Shown here piece after piece: positions 52,314-62,118 of a stretch of DNA of 64,000 nt. The stretch's first letter is position 1. Each line of letters begins with the position of its first letter. A program made the translations under genes and the position numbers. The notes under the pieces are model-generated. The model saw only the letters and a list, made by a program, of their open reading frames with translations, had not been told where the DNA came from and searched no databases. The DNA is from Virgibacillus necropolis (lineage in GTDB: Bacteria > Bacillota > Bacilli > Bacillales > Amphibacillaceae): NCBI RefSeq assembly GCF_002224365.1, contig NZ_CP022437.1, forward strand, positions 3,782,001 to 3,846,000, written 5' to 3'.

Positions 52314-52358
52314 GTTACAATAGCGCAGCTTTCAGCCACGCTATTGTAACGGTTTTTT
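52314..52358 (+). terminator. Terminator after alaT
   Basis: GTTACAATAGCG pairs perfectly with CGCTATTGTAAC (12 bp) and is followed by GG and six T. It is separated from alaT by the 145-bp repeat. Confidence 0.85.
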
Positions 52359-52434
52359 CAAAGCAATGATTTCAACAAATGAAACATTCCCTGAAAAGGG
52401 AGGTTAAAGTAACCATATAACTTTGTTTTTATCC

Positions 52435-53883
52435 CTAGCTCATATTTAGAACGGTTACTTTTTCACGGGTTACGGACTCAATACTTTTTCGAATGCCTTG
52501 CGCACCTAAACCGGAGTTTTTGACGCCGAGGAATGGGAAGTGATCAGGTCCCCGTTCCGTTTTGCCGTTGATTTGAACAGAACCTACCTCAAGCTCACTA
52601 CCGATACGAATGGCTTGTTCGACATTTTTCGTAAAAACACTTGCCTGCAGACCATATTCCGACTCGTTTGCAATTATTACGGCTTCTTCAATGTTTTGTA
52701 CACGAATAATCGGCAGCACCGGACCAAATGGCTCTTCCCATGCAACAGTCATGTCTACTGTTACGTTGTCAAGCAACACAGGGTAAACAAGGTTTCCTTC
52801 GCGCCTGATGTCAGTAAGAGGTGTGGCGCCTTTTCCAACGGCGTCATCCACCAATTGTTGAACAAAATCGGCTGCTTTCTCGTTGATTAACGGGGTTACA
52901 GTGGCATTATCTTCTGGCATCCCAACTTCCAAAGCCTTGATTTTGTCTTTCAATTTATCAACTAACGCATCTGCTACTTCATCTAATACAAGGACACGCT
53001 TAATCGCGGTACAACGTTGGCCAGAATAGGAAAATCCACCGCCGACGATATCTCCAGCGGCTTTTTCAAGATCGGCGTCGTTCAGCACAATTGCTGGATC
53101 TTTTCCGCCTAATTCGAGGATGACGGGAATCATGGAAGCTTTTTTAGAAATGTATTCGCCTGTTTCAGATCCACCTGTAAAGTTGATCAAGTCAATTGAA
53201 GGGTGAGTCGTTAAATAATCGCCGATCTCAGAACCTTTGCCTGTTACAAGATTGACAAGCCCTGAAGGAAGCCCAGCTTTGTCCAACGCCCTTACCATTA
53301 ACGTCCCGCTTATTGCCCCCTGCGTTGCTGGTTTGAAAACAACTGCATTCCCAGCGATTAAAGCAGGTGCAATTTTTGCGGCTGACAGGTTAACTGGATA
53401 ATTAAAAGGAGATATAGCAAGAATAACGCCCAAAGGTTCTCTTTGTACCATTGCGAGCTTGTTGGCGCTTCCGGCGTTGAAGCTTCCGCCATTGATCAAC
53501 TCACCATGGATTCGCTTCCCTTCTTCCGCAGTATATTTAATAAAATCGGCAGTTCGTACGACTTCTTTTTCTGCAGAAGAATACCCTTTACCGACTTCCT
53601 TCATAATGGTTTCCGCTATTTCTTCTTTCATCTCAAGCAGCTGGTCCGCCCACGCATAAAGTAGTTCAGCACGCTCACTAAAAGAAAGGTTTGCCCAATC
53701 TTTTTGAGCTGCCTTTGCCCCTGTTACAGCAAGGTTTACTTCATTTTCTGTCATTGCCTGTACAGAACCGACTGGTGTGTTGTCGGATGGAGATTGATTC
53801 TCAATCGTTTTACCCGATAAACTCTCTCTCCATTCTCCATTTAATAAAAACTGATACGTATTTGCGATCATTTCTGCCTTCAT
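52435..53883 (-). CDS. gapN: Non-phosphorylating NADP-dependent glyceraldehyde-3-phosphate dehydrogenase
   Basis: A 482-residue aldehyde dehydrogenase that oxidises glyceraldehyde-3-phosphate to 3-phosphoglycerate with NADPH formation. The catalytic Cys291 lies in SYSGQRCTAIKR, the GapN-type sequence, and Glu257 in VILELGGKD is the general base. SPFNYPVNLSAAKIAPALIA matches the family. GapN supplies NADPH while bypassing ATP formation. A cre-like site lies about 65 bases upstream. Its base composition seems slightly richer in G+C than its neighbours. Confidence 0.9.
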   Translation of the reverse strand: MKAEMIANTYQFLLNGEWRESLSGKTIENQSPSDNTPVGSVQAMTENEVNLAVTGAKAAQKDWANLSFSERAELLYAWADQLLEMKEEIAETIMKEVGKGYSSAEKEVVRTADFIKYTAEEGKRIHGELINGGSFNAGSANKLAMVQREPLGVILAISPFNYPVNLSAAKIAPALIAGNAVVFKPATQGAISGTLMVRALDKAGLPSGLVNLVTGKGSEIGDYLTTHPSIDLINFTGGSETGEYISKKASMIPVILELGGKDPAIVLNDADLEKAAGDIVGGGFSYSGQRCTAIKRVLVLDEVADALVDKLKDKIKALEVGMPEDNATVTPLINEKAADFVQQLVDDAVGKGATPLTDIRREGNLVYPVLLDNVTVDMTVAWEEPFGPVLPIIRVQNIEEAVIIANESEYGLQASVFTKNVEQAIRIGSELEVGSVQINGKTERGPDHFPFLGVKNSGLGAQGIRKSIESVTREKVTVLNMS

Positions 53884-53947
53884 CTTATCAAACCCTTCTC
53901 TTTTTGTTATGAATCGTCACTTTTAAATATGTATTTCATCATAATTG

Positions 53948-53961
53948 AGAAAGCGCTACCA
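53948..53961. promoter_or_regulatory. cre-like (CcpA) site upstream of gapN
   Basis: AGAAAGCGCTACCA matches TGWAANCGNTNWCA with two mismatches and has the AAGCGCT core. Its distance from the start (about 65 bases) would suit control of initiation. Confidence 0.4.
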
Positions 53962-54017
53962 AGTCAACGGAAAATTTAGATTAATTTAATTTTTTAAAAA
54001 ATAACCTTCTAATATGT

Positions 54018-54065
54018 ACAATAATAAGTGCCCATCAATGTACATTGATGGGCACTTATTATTGT
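54018..54065. repeat. 48-bp perfect palindrome
   Basis: The sequence reads identically on both strands over 48 bases, centred on GTAC at about 54041, with arms ACAATAATAAGTGCCCATCA... On the plus strand it is followed by T-rich DNA. It lies between gapN and ppaC, both leftward, where it would be the ppaC 3' end or part of the gapN upstream region. Confidence 0.85.
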
Positions 54066-54122
54066 TTATTTTTGTTTTTTCGCTAACGGAACCCACTGTC
54101 ATACGTGAGAAACCTTTTCTTA

Positions 54123-55049
54123 CTACATAAACGTATCTGTCAAATTTGTAACGATTTGTTTTTTACGTGAAACAACACCTTTTAATAGTGCACGATTATT
54201 TTCAAGCCTTACATCAAAAGCTTTTTCCACATTGTCCTTAGCTTTCCCTAGTGCAATTACTTCTGAATCATTGTTTAGGATGTCAGTTACTACAAACAAG
54301 AATAAATCCAATTTCTTATAGGCAATCGTAGCATTCATTTCTTGTTCCAAATCTGGCTGAAGCTCGATCACTTTACTCGTATCTACTGCATTCACTTGTG
54401 CGATTTCTACTTTTGCTCCATTCATTTCAAATTCCTTTGCATCCATTGTGATTAAATCGTTAATTGATTTATCACTTAGATCGGCTCCTGCTTGTAGCAT
54501 TGCAAGTCCATATTCGTCTAAATTGATTTCCGCAATTTCAGCCAATGTATGTGCTGCATCCACATCTTCCTGTGTACAAGTTGGTGATTTTAACAATAAA
54601 GAGTCAGAAATGATTGCAGATACTAATAATCCAGCAATTTCTTTTGTGATTTCCACATTATTTTCTTCGTACATTTTCTTTAAAATTGTAGCTGTACACC
54701 CTACTGGCTCCACGCGAAAATAAAGGGCTTCTCTTGTTTCGAAATTAGCAATTCGATGGTGGTCAATTACTTCAATAATTTTAACATCATTAATATTTTC
54801 TACGCTTTGTTGAAATTCATTATGGTCAACTAAAATGACGTTCTCTACTTCAGTTGGAACACGATCAATTAGTTTTGGTTTTTCAACTTTAAAATAATCA
54901 AGTGCATATTGGGTTTCCTTATTTACTTCACCCAAACGTACAGGCTCTGTATCTTGTCCTAACTTATTTTTCAAATGGGAAGCTGCAAGTGCTGCAGTTA
55001 TTGTGTCTGTATCAGGGTTTTTATGTCCAAAAATAAATGTATTAGCCAT
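54123..55049 (-). CDS. ppaC: Manganese-dependent inorganic pyrophosphatase
   Basis: A 308-residue family II pyrophosphatase of the DHH superfamily, which hydrolyses pyrophosphate in the cytoplasm. The metal-binding blocks are [26 protein letters not shown] and [12 protein letters not shown] (DHH). The C-terminal substrate domain ends [11 protein letters not shown] with the SRKKQ motif. Length and motifs are standard. It is monocistronic. Confidence 0.95.
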   Translation of the reverse strand: MANTFIFGHKNPDTDTITAALAASHLKNKLGQDTEPVRLGEVNKETQYALDYFKVEKPKLIDRVPTEVENVILVDHNEFQQSVENINDVKIIEVIDHHRIANFETREALYFRVEPVGCTATILKKMYEENNVEITKEIAGLLVSAIISDSLLLKSPTCTQEDVDAAHTLAEIAEINLDEYGLAMLQAGADLSDKSINDLITMDAKEFEMNGAKVEIAQVNAVDTSKVIELQPDLEQEMNATIAYKKLDLFLFVVTDILNNDSEVIALGKAKDNVEKAFDVRLENNRALLKGVVSRKKQIVTNLTDTFM

Positions 55050-55217
55050 GGTAGACGACTCTCCTCTATTAGTTATGTAAACTTTTTTTATACTTACTAT
55101 TTATATCAATTATAGTACCTAATTGCAAAAGAAAAAACACCCAGTTGTTTAAAGTAGCCAAAAATAAGGTAATGAACCAATAACTATAATAAATCTATAA
55201 TTAGGAGGAATCTCAGG

Positions 55218-56723
55218 ATGAGTACGAAAAAAGCATTACAAAAAGCTCCTTCATCTTTTTGGAGAAACACAGAAAAGTTACCTCAACACACTTGTTTAAA
55301 CAAAAATCTGAATGTAGATGTTGTAGTAGCTGGTGGTGGAATTGCTGGAATTACAACCGCTTATATGCTTGCCAAAAAAGGTAAAAAAGTCGCACTAGTT
55401 GAGGCTAGAAAGCTTTTGAGTGGTACGACTGGATTTACCACCTCTAAATTAACTGCCCAACATGCCCTAATTTACGATGAGTTGATTGGTCGATATGGTA
55501 AAGACACGGCAAAAAAGTATTATCAGGCAAACATGGAAGCACTTGCACTTGTGAAAAAGTTTCAAGAAGAAGAGCAGATTGACTGTGAATTAGAGGAAAC
55601 AGACGCTTATGTTTTCACAGAGTCCAGTGATTGGAAGGATAGGCTTGAGAAAGAAGCACAGGCATATGAAGTACTAGAAATTGATGGTGAACTTGTTGAG
55701 AATATCCCCCTTGATTTAGATGGACAATCAGCAATCGTAATGCATAAACAAGCCCAATTTCATCCAGTGAAATACTTACATGGCTTATTAAAATCCATCG
55801 AGAATAATGGTGGAGAAATTTATGAAAACACTGCCGTCATGGATGTAGATGATAAAGATGGTATCACCTGTCAAACAGATCAAGGATACAGCATAATATG
55901 TGAAAATGTTGTATTCGCGACTCATTCACCAACGTATGAACCTGATAATTTTTATTCTGGCCATCTTAAACCTGAAAGTTCTTACGCATTGGTTGTGAAA
56001 GCTGAAAAACCATTTCCTGGAGGCATGTATATTAATGCTGAGTTACCAAAGCGGACTATGCGAGGCATGAAGTATCACGGAGAAAACTATATCCTTGTTG
56101 GTGGAGAAAGTCATGATACGGGTGACGGAAAATCAAGTCAAGAAAGGTACGAAGAACTTGTTGAATATGCAGATAAACTCTTTGGTGTAAAAGAAGTGGT
56201 CGATCATTGGTCCTCACATGACTTGTTCTCACCTGATCGAATCCCGTTCATCGGAAAGATATTCGCAGATAAAGATAATATTTATACCGCAACAGGATTT
56301 GGCAAATGGGGATTATCTAGTGCAACAATTGGGGCAGAAGTAATAACCGATCTCATTCTTGGTAAATTCAATGCATATACAGCATTATTTTCCCCGGCAA
56401 GAGAACTAAACGAAACCGATAAAGAAGATGAATCAGAAACGAATGCTAGGAATGATTCAAATTCAGCAACAAAGCCTGAAGATTTAGCAAATGGTCGAGG
56501 AGCTGTCGTAGAGATAGATGGGGATAACGTTGGGGCATACCGGGATACACACGGTAAACTGCACATTCTCGATATTTCATGCACCCATATGGGGTGTGGT
56601 GTCGCTTGGAACGACGGTGACAAGACTTGGGATTGCCCATGTCATGGTTCAAGGTTCAATGCAACGGGCGATGTCATTGAAGGTCCCGCACTTGAGCCTT
56701 TGGGTAAGGTTGAAAACAATTAG
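55218..56723 (+). CDS. yhfW: FAD-dependent oxidoreductase with C-terminal Rieske domain
   Basis: A 501-residue fusion. Residues about 30-400 are a DAO-type FAD oxidoreductase (VVVAGGGIAGITTAYMLAKK; the second dinucleotide region near FGKWGLSSATIGAEV). Residues about 425-501 are a Rieske domain whose 2Fe-2S ligands are CTH (455-457) and CPCH (473-476). The same architecture is found in B. subtilis YhfW, whose substrate is not established. AGGAGGAATCTCAGG precedes the ATG. Confidence 0.9.
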   Translation: MSTKKALQKAPSSFWRNTEKLPQHTCLNKNLNVDVVVAGGGIAGITTAYMLAKKGKKVALVEARKLLSGTTGFTTSKLTAQHALIYDELIGRYGKDTAKKYYQANMEALALVKKFQEEEQIDCELEETDAYVFTESSDWKDRLEKEAQAYEVLEIDGELVENIPLDLDGQSAIVMHKQAQFHPVKYLHGLLKSIENNGGEIYENTAVMDVDDKDGITCQTDQGYSIICENVVFATHSPTYEPDNFYSGHLKPESSYALVVKAEKPFPGGMYINAELPKRTMRGMKYHGENYILVGGESHDTGDGKSSQERYEELVEYADKLFGVKEVVDHWSSHDLFSPDRIPFIGKIFADKDNIYTATGFGKWGLSSATIGAEVITDLILGKFNAYTALFSPARELNETDKEDESETNARNDSNSATKPEDLANGRGAVVEIDGDNVGAYRDTHGKLHILDISCTHMGCGVAWNDGDKTWDCPCHGSRFNATGDVIEGPALEPLGKVENN

Positions 56724-56734
56724 GGCAATTAGGG

Positions 56735-56767
56735 AAATCCCGGTCTTCTCGGTGAAGATCCGGGTTT
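56735..56767 (+). terminator. Terminator after the oxidoreductase-Rieske gene
   Basis: AAATCCCGGTCTTC pairs with GAAGATCCGGGTTT with a small bulge, followed by AACTTT. It lies 11 bases after the stop. Confidence 0.8.
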
Positions 56768-56829
56768 AACTTTACACGTAAGGAAAGTATAAAATTTAGC
56801 TCTATTAAGCTTACTTATATCAACGGTCA

Positions 56830-57089
56830 TGTCTAGCTCCAGCGCCCAGCAACTAGCAAACTTCACACTCCTCCACTACGATAAGTCAACATCGGTTGTT
56901 GAAAAAGGAAGGCCGACTAACTACGGGCTGTCGCTCAGGCGTCGGCATACCCCTGTTGCAGGGGCATGTTTCCTTTATCTCATTGCGAAAGAATGTTCGA
57001 TCAAGACCGTCGCTTTGCGCGACAACATCGAACCACCCGTGTTGCACGGGCGCAGTTTGTACGTTGCTAAACGGGCGCTTGCGCTTTTC
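56830..57089. repeat. Structured 260-bp interspersed repeat
   Basis: It begins GTCTAGCTCCAGCGCCCAGC and ends GGGCGCTTGCGCTTTTCT. The two ends pair (AGCGCCC with GGGCGCT, GCAAC with GTTGC). Inside are several strong hairpins: CCCCTGTTGCAGGGG, CCCGTGTTGCACGGG and GTCGCTTTGCGCGAC. It is richer in G+C than its surroundings. It starts about 60 bases after a terminator and ends exactly at the stop codon of the next leftward gene. It resembles a repeat class found many times in Bacillaceae genomes. No gene. Confidence 0.75.
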
Positions 57090-57596
57090 TTATTCCATAT
57101 TATTATACCAACTAATTACTGAACTTTTTATATCTTCATCTTGCACTTCTTTGAGACCAAATCCATGAATATCTACCACCCGTACAAACTCATTTGATGC
57201 ATACGCAAGTTTTACGATGCAATAGCCTTCTATAGGTGATGGCGCGATCTCAATAATTGTTTCATTTTTATAGTAATGTTCAATTTTTTCTCGATCTTCC
57301 GGTAAATACCATCCATCGGATTCAACTGGTTCTGATTCTTTTACTTCTTCTACTATCACATCATTGTCTTGTAGTACTTCTTCCTCAGTCATTTTCATAT
57401 AAATTCGTTGTAGTAGTTGGATATTTTCAGCAAAGCCAATAAATAACATTCCCAAAATAAAACCACCTATAGACCATATGAAAAATATTGCCCAACTTTC
57501 ATAGTTCGAGCCTATCAGTATGCCAGCAAATATACCTATTGTAATTTGCGCGACACCAATAATAAATAATATTTTTGCTATAAAATTTTCATACAT
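57090..57596 (-). CDS. Hypothetical membrane protein, 168 residues
   Basis: Two membrane helices at the N-terminus (KILFIIGVAQITIGIFAGIL and FFIWSIGGFILGMLFIGFAE) are followed by a soluble acidic part ending GFGLKEVQDEDIKSSVISWY. I recognise no domain with confidence. The ATG at 57596 follows GAGGAGGCAAAGTCTA, which sets the start eight residues inside the longest frame. Its stop codon coincides with the edge of the 260-bp repeat, so the 3' end may have been modified by the repeat. Confidence 0.65.
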   Translation of the reverse strand: MYENFIAKILFIIGVAQITIGIFAGILIGSNYESWAIFFIWSIGGFILGMLFIGFAENIQLLQRIYMKMTEEEVLQDNDVIVEEVKESEPVESDGWYLPEDREKIEHYYKNETIIEIAPSPIEGYCIVKLAYASNEFVRVVDIHGFGLKEVQDEDIKSSVISWYNNME

Positions 57597-57725
57597 TAGA
57601 CTTTGCCTCCTCTTCATTATTATGACACATTACAAAAATAAATCCCTCTAAAAAGCGATAAATTTTACAAATTCGCAATTTGTTTTTATAGTGAAGAAAG
57701 ATACTAAATTGAAAAGGGATTTTTT

Positions 57726-58874
57726 ATGAAGAAAATAATAGTAATTGGCGCTGGAATATTGGGTGCATCAACTGCCTACCACCTAGCTAAAAATGGTGCT
57801 AACGTTGTTCTTATTGATCGACGTGATGCAGGGAAGGCAACAGATGCAGCAGCGGGGATTGTATGCCCATGGCTATCACAACGGCGAAACCAAAAATGGT
57901 ATCAGTTAGCAAAGGGTGGCGCTAAAATATATCCTGGTTTAATAGATTCCTTAGCAAATGATGGCGAGACAGACACAGGCTATGATCGGGTTGGGGCATT
58001 AAGCATCCATACATCGCTCGAAAAGTTGGAAGCAATGAAAAAACGTGCATTAAAACGCCGAGAGGATGCGCCTGAAATTGGTAATGTTACACTTTTTGAC
58101 CACGAACAAACAAAAGCCATGTTTCCCCCTTTAGAAGATGGTTATAAAGCCGTACATGTCAGTGGTGCCGCACGAGTAGATGGAAGAAAACTTTGTAGAT
58201 CGCTGATTAACGGAGCACAAAAGCACGGTGCAAAGTTTATTTCAGGTGAAGCATCAATACTTTATGACGGAAAAATGATTAATGGTGTTCAGATTGCTGG
58301 AGAAAAAATTGACGCCAGATTAGTCATTGCTGCAAATGGTGTATGGATGCATGAACTCTTACATCCACTGGGAATAACTATGAATGTCACCAGTCAAAAG
58401 GCCCAGCTCATCCATGTCCAACACCCCCAATTTGATTCGTCCAAGTGGCCTGTCATTATGCCACCAAATGATCAATATATCTTAACATTAACGGATAATC
58501 GAATTGTATTAGGTGCTACACATGAAAATGATGTGGGATTTGATTCCCGAATCACTGCTGGTGGCATACATGAAATTTTATCGAAGACACTGGCGATTGC
58601 ACCAGGATTAGCAGAAAGTACGTTTTTAGAAAGTCGAGTAGGGTTCCGCCCATTCACACCTGGGTTCCTCCCCGTATTTGGTTCTGTTCCAGGCTTTGAC
58701 GGGCTTTTAGTCGGAAATGGTCTAGGCGCTTCTGGACTTACCATGGGACCGTTTATCGGGGAGCAGCTGGCAAAAATAGCTCTAGAGCAACAGCTAGATG
58801 TTAACCTGAAAGACTATGATGTGGCACAAGCAATATTAGAAAACTTGGCATTCGCCAAGCATTTGGACGAATGA
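57726..58874 (+). CDS. FAD-dependent oxidoreductase (DadA/GlyOx-like)
   Basis: A 382-residue DAO-family flavoenzyme. The FAD-binding motif KIIVIGAGILGASTAYHLAK is at the N-terminus and VGFRPFTPGFLPVFGSVPGF plus LGASGLTMGPFIGEQL is the conserved C-terminal region. Candidate reactions are oxidation of glycine, sarcosine or a D-amino acid; B. subtilis YurR is a likely relative. It has its own terminator. Confidence 0.85.
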   Translation: MKKIIVIGAGILGASTAYHLAKNGANVVLIDRRDAGKATDAAAGIVCPWLSQRRNQKWYQLAKGGAKIYPGLIDSLANDGETDTGYDRVGALSIHTSLEKLEAMKKRALKRREDAPEIGNVTLFDHEQTKAMFPPLEDGYKAVHVSGAARVDGRKLCRSLINGAQKHGAKFISGEASILYDGKMINGVQIAGEKIDARLVIAANGVWMHELLHPLGITMNVTSQKAQLIHVQHPQFDSSKWPVIMPPNDQYILTLTDNRIVLGATHENDVGFDSRITAGGIHEILSKTLAIAPGLAESTFLESRVGFRPFTPGFLPVFGSVPGFDGLLVGNGLGASGLTMGPFIGEQLAKIALEQQLDVNLKDYDVAQAILENLAFAKHLDE

Positions 58875-58926
58875 CTTAGTTGCACTTATGTAGATAAGAA
58901 AGTTTTATACTTTCTTATCTGTAAAT

Positions 58927-58963
58927 AAAGCCCGGTTTGGTCAGATACCAAATCGGGCTTTTT
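58927..58963. terminator. Terminator between convergent genes
   Basis: AAAGCCCGGTTTGGT pairs with ACCAAATCGGGCTTT and five T follow on the plus strand; the minus strand is also T-rich. Confidence 0.9.
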
Positions 58964-58968
58964 CTCAT

Positions 58969-59385
58969 TTATTTTATGATTAACACGGGGCAGTTAACAC
59001 GTTTGGCTACTTTATGACTGACACTGCCTAAGATGAATGTTTGTAGATCGTTGAGTCCTCTACTTCCAACCACTACACAGTCAAAATCACCTTCATTTGC
59101 AAACGATACAATTGTTGGTCCTGCTTCTCCGTGAAGTACTTCAACTGAGTACGTTACACTAGATTGGTGAAGCAGCTCTTCTACAGGGTGAATTTTCTCC
59201 CTACGACTCTTTTCTACCTCAAATTTATCTGCATGGTGTAATGCATCAGACTTTGATGCTTGCCCGTCAATAACGTAAATCACTTTAATTGTACCTTCAA
59301 ACTTTTGAGCAAGTTCGATTGCATGATCTGTTGATCGTATCGCGTGCTCCGAACCATCCGTCGCTAACAAGATATTTTTAAACAA
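58969..59385 (-). CDS. Universal stress protein (UspA family)
   Basis: A 138-residue Usp domain protein. FKNILLATDGSEHAIRSTDH opens the fold and VVVGSRGLNDLQTFILGSVS carries the ATP-binding G2xG9xGS/T pattern. It is encoded 33 bases after the SulP gene, a pairing often seen in Bacillaceae and suggestive of regulation of the transporter. I favour the TTG at 59385 behind GAGAGAGGTG; an ATG six codons upstream lacks a site. Confidence 0.9.
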   Translation of the reverse strand: MFKNILLATDGSEHAIRSTDHAIELAQKFEGTIKVIYVIDGQASKSDALHHADKFEVEKSRREKIHPVEELLHQSSVTYSVEVLHGEAGPTIVSFANEGDFDCVVVGSRGLNDLQTFILGSVSHKVAKRVNCPVLIIK

Positions 59386-59418
59386 AGCTACACCTCTCTC
59401 CATTCAGATGTTCGCATA

Positions 59419-60879
59419 TTAGTGTCCTGAAGCTTTTGACAACCCACCAATTCGATTTTTCAGATGCTTACTATCTTCATTTAACCCTGTATATGTTACT
59501 TTTATCTCTTGTTGTTCAAATTTCGTTTCAATTTTATCCAATGCCCCGATAGCTGAATCATCCCACAAATGCGCGAGACTTAGATTAATTTCTACTTCCT
59601 TTACAGTATCGTGGAAATTGAATTTTTTTGGAAAATCACTTACAGATGCAAAAAACAATTGTCCATTTACATAATAGATTCGTTTTTCATTGCTAGATAC
59701 TAATTCGTCTGTTACCTTTACTTTAGAAATCTTTGCTGCAAAGAAAATCGCACTCAGCAGAACACCCGCTAGAACACCTTTTGATAGATCGTGCGTTAGC
59801 AAAACGATTACAACTGTTGTTACCATAACTGCTGCATCTGTTCGAGGTAATTTATGCAGATTCTTAACCGACGACCAATCAAACGTACCAATTGATACCA
59901 TGAACATAACACCAACTAATGCTGCCATTGGAATTTGCACAACAACACTTCCTAGCACAATAATTAAAAACATCAGGAATGCACCAGCAACAAATGTGGA
60001 CAATCTACCTCTTCCACCGGATTTACAGTTGATTACTGATTGACCAATCATTGCACAACCCGCCATTCCGCCAAAACAACCAGCCACAACATTTGCAATA
60101 CCTTGACCGCGACTTTCTTTATCTTTATTACTCTCTGTATCTGTCATATCATCTACAATACTAGCGGTCAAAAGTGTCTCTAGTAATCCGACAATCGCAA
60201 GTGCTAATGAATATGGAAAAATAATCATAAATGTTTCAAAAGTTAACGGGATAGATGGAAGTAAAAATACTGGTAATTGTGACGATAAATTACCTAAATC
60301 TCCCACCGTTCTAATATCTAGCCCACCAAATACGGTAATTACTGTAATAATTATAATTGCAACTAGCGTTGATGGTACTGCTTTCGTCATTCTGGGAAAC
60401 AGGTAAATAATTGCTAGAGTAAGAGCCACTAACGCATACATAACCCATGTTTCACCCACAAAGTGTTGCAGCTGTGCCATGAAAATCAAAATAGCTAATG
60501 CATTAACAAAACCGACCATCACCGAACGTGGTACGAATTTCATTACTCTAGCTAATTTAAATATACCAAATAATATCTGAATTATGCCTGTTAAAATAGT
60601 TGCTGCCAATAAATACTGTAATCCGTGTTCTGCAATTAGTGTTACCATTAACAGCGCCATGGCTCCTGTAGCTGCTGATATCATAGCGGGACGGCCGCCA
60701 ACAATGGAAATCACAATTGCGATACAAAACGAAGCATACAGGCCTACCATTGGGTCAACGCCAGCAATAATAGAGAAAGCAATCGCCTCTGGAATCAACG
60801 CCATAGCTACTACCATACCAGATAGGACATCTCCCTTGACGTTTCCAAACCAATCATTCTTTAATTGTTCTATATTCAA
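59419..60879 (-). CDS. SulP family anion transporter with STAS domain
   Basis: A 486-residue SLC26/SulP transporter, about 12-14 membrane helices followed by a C-terminal STAS domain (about residues 395-475, [20 protein letters not shown]). The family moves sulfate, bicarbonate or related anions. [20 protein letters not shown] is the family signature. The STAS serine-type regulatory motif is degenerate ([14 protein letters not shown]). Not controlled by an S-box here, so bicarbonate is at least as likely as sulfate. The start is a TTG after AAAGGGGTATAGAT. Confidence 0.9.
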   Translation of the reverse strand: MNIEQLKNDWFGNVKGDVLSGMVVAMALIPEAIAFSIIAGVDPMVGLYASFCIAIVISIVGGRPAMISAATGAMALLMVTLIAEHGLQYLLAATILTGIIQILFGIFKLARVMKFVPRSVMVGFVNALAILIFMAQLQHFVGETWVMYALVALTLAIIYLFPRMTKAVPSTLVAIIIITVITVFGGLDIRTVGDLGNLSSQLPVFLLPSIPLTFETFMIIFPYSLALAIVGLLETLLTASIVDDMTDTESNKDKESRGQGIANVVAGCFGGMAGCAMIGQSVINCKSGGRGRLSTFVAGAFLMFLIIVLGSVVVQIPMAALVGVMFMVSIGTFDWSSVKNLHKLPRTDAAVMVTTVVIVLLTHDLSKGVLAGVLLSAIFFAAKISKVKVTDELVSSNEKRIYYVNGQLFFASVSDFPKKFNFHDTVKEVEINLSLAHLWDDSAIGALDKIETKFEQQEIKVTYTGLNEDSKHLKNRIGGLSKASGH

Positions 60880-61049
60880 ATCTATACCCCTTTCAATTAT
60901 TATTTTTTCAAGCTTTCTTTTAAGCTTTATCCGTAAACAACCTATGTATCATACCACATATAGACATAGAATTAAAACTGTATGTAAGCGTAATTATTTT
61001 CCATATAATCTCTTATACTCGATTATTCTTACATATACTGTTTCATATA

Positions 61050-61088
61050 AAAATCCAAGGAAGCTACTAGCAAAGCCTTCTTGGATTC
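61050..61088 (-). terminator. Terminator after the YczE-like gene
   Basis: On the minus strand AATCCAAGAAGGCT pairs with AGCTTCCTTGGATT with a small bulge, followed by T. It is about 20 bases after the stop. Confidence 0.8.
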
Positions 61089-61102
61089 ACGGTTTTTATT
61101 AA

Positions 61103-61741
61103 TCATGCCGATCGATTTTGATTTTTTAGTCCCTGCTTTTCTATGAAATTAATAAGTGCTCTAATTTTTATATAGAAGTATTGGAATAATGGGCTTTGTA
61201 TAAATGTAAAAAGAAACGTAAAGATAAACACGGGCCCACCTAAAAGTAAACCAAATACTAGTACACTAGTTTCCGTAATAATCCGTACTTTCCGTATAGG
61301 CGAACCAGTTTTATCAGAGATGGATAACATAAATCCATCTCGTGGCCCTGAACCTACTCCGGCTGCATTATACATTCCCCCACCAAATCCCATAAATACT
61401 ATGCCTGTTAGAAGTAGAACGATGTCTACCCACGTATTTGTGGCAATTGGTAAAATATTTAACCATAAAAATAAATCGACAAATCCACCAACAAGTAGTG
61501 CATTTAAGAATGTACCAAGTTTAATGTACCGCTTATCAAGAATATAAGAGATAAGTACAAGAATCATTCCGCAAACAATATTCCACGTCCCAATGGTAAA
61601 TCCATATTTTTCAAATAGGCCAACATTGAGCACATCCCATGGATGAATACCTAAATGCTGTACATTAATTGTTACAGAAATACCAAAACTAAAAAAGATT
61701 ACTCCAACAAAAAAAAACGCCCAACGTAAAAAATATTGCAT
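61103..61741 (-). CDS. yczE: YczE/YyaS/YitT family membrane protein
   Basis: A 212-residue protein with five membrane helices. FGISVTINVQHLGIHPWDVLNVGL and GGGMYNAAGVGSGPRDGFML are the paired signatures of the YczE family. B. subtilis YczE is needed for surfactin production, but most relatives are uncharacterised. AGAAGGATGCTTT precedes the ATG. It is monocistronic. Confidence 0.85.
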   Translation of the reverse strand: MQYFLRWAFFFVGVIFFSFGISVTINVQHLGIHPWDVLNVGLFEKYGFTIGTWNIVCGMILVLISYILDKRYIKLGTFLNALLVGGFVDLFLWLNILPIATNTWVDIVLLLTGIVFMGFGGGMYNAAGVGSGPRDGFMLSISDKTGSPIRKVRIITETSVLVFGLLLGGPVFIFTFLFTFIQSPLFQYFYIKIRALINFIEKQGLKNQNRSA

Positions 61742-61825
61742 AAAGCATCCTTCTTTCTAGTTACAATACATTTATATTGCTGGATGTTAGAGGAAGATAC
61801 AAGTAGGAAATGCTAATAGTGGTTG

Positions 61826-61969
61826 CTAATTTCTATGATTCTTGTCTCTAATCTCACGCTCTAAGTCATGAACCTTTTTTTCAAGTGTTTGTATTCTGTA
61901 TAGCAGATCTTCTTTATCAATATATTCACGACGTGTGGTTTCGTTCTGGTAATCGGTTTCAATGTACAT
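61826..61969 (-). CDS. Small coiled-coil protein, 47 residues
   Basis: Starts MYIETDYQNETTRREYIDKE and continues DLLYRIQTLEKKVHDLEREI, ending RDKNHRN. The second half is a clear heptad coiled coil with a high charge. No strong ribosome binding site is visible, so confidence is limited. Function unknown. Confidence 0.4.
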   Translation of the reverse strand: MYIETDYQNETTRREYIDKEDLLYRIQTLEKKVHDLEREIRDKNHRN

Positions 61970-62096
61970 ATATAAGAAACTGTTAGGCCAACATCATTTG
62001 ATATATAAACAAGTGAGTAAATAGTACCACACAACAATAAGTCCCGCAGAAGTATTTTTTAAATTTTTAATGACTAAAGAGATGTAAAATATGATT

Positions 62097-62118
62097 ATCT
62101 CCTAAGTTATTAGGAGAT
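62097..62118 (-). terminator. Hairpin overlapping the DMT gene stop
   Basis: ATCTCCTAA pairs perfectly with TTAGGAGAT around GTTA, and moderately T-rich DNA follows on the minus strand. The stop codon lies in the stem. Confidence 0.45.

Noticed and set aside
56829-57168. Two overlapping open frames of 90-97 codons on the plus strand
   Set aside because: They read through the GC-rich hairpins of an interspersed repeat and have no ribosome binding site or protein-like pattern.
59419-60879. SulP transporter as part of the sulfate assimilation regulon
   Set aside because: No S-box precedes it, it is 17 kb away from the cys operon and is paired with a universal stress protein; bicarbonate or another anion is equally likely.
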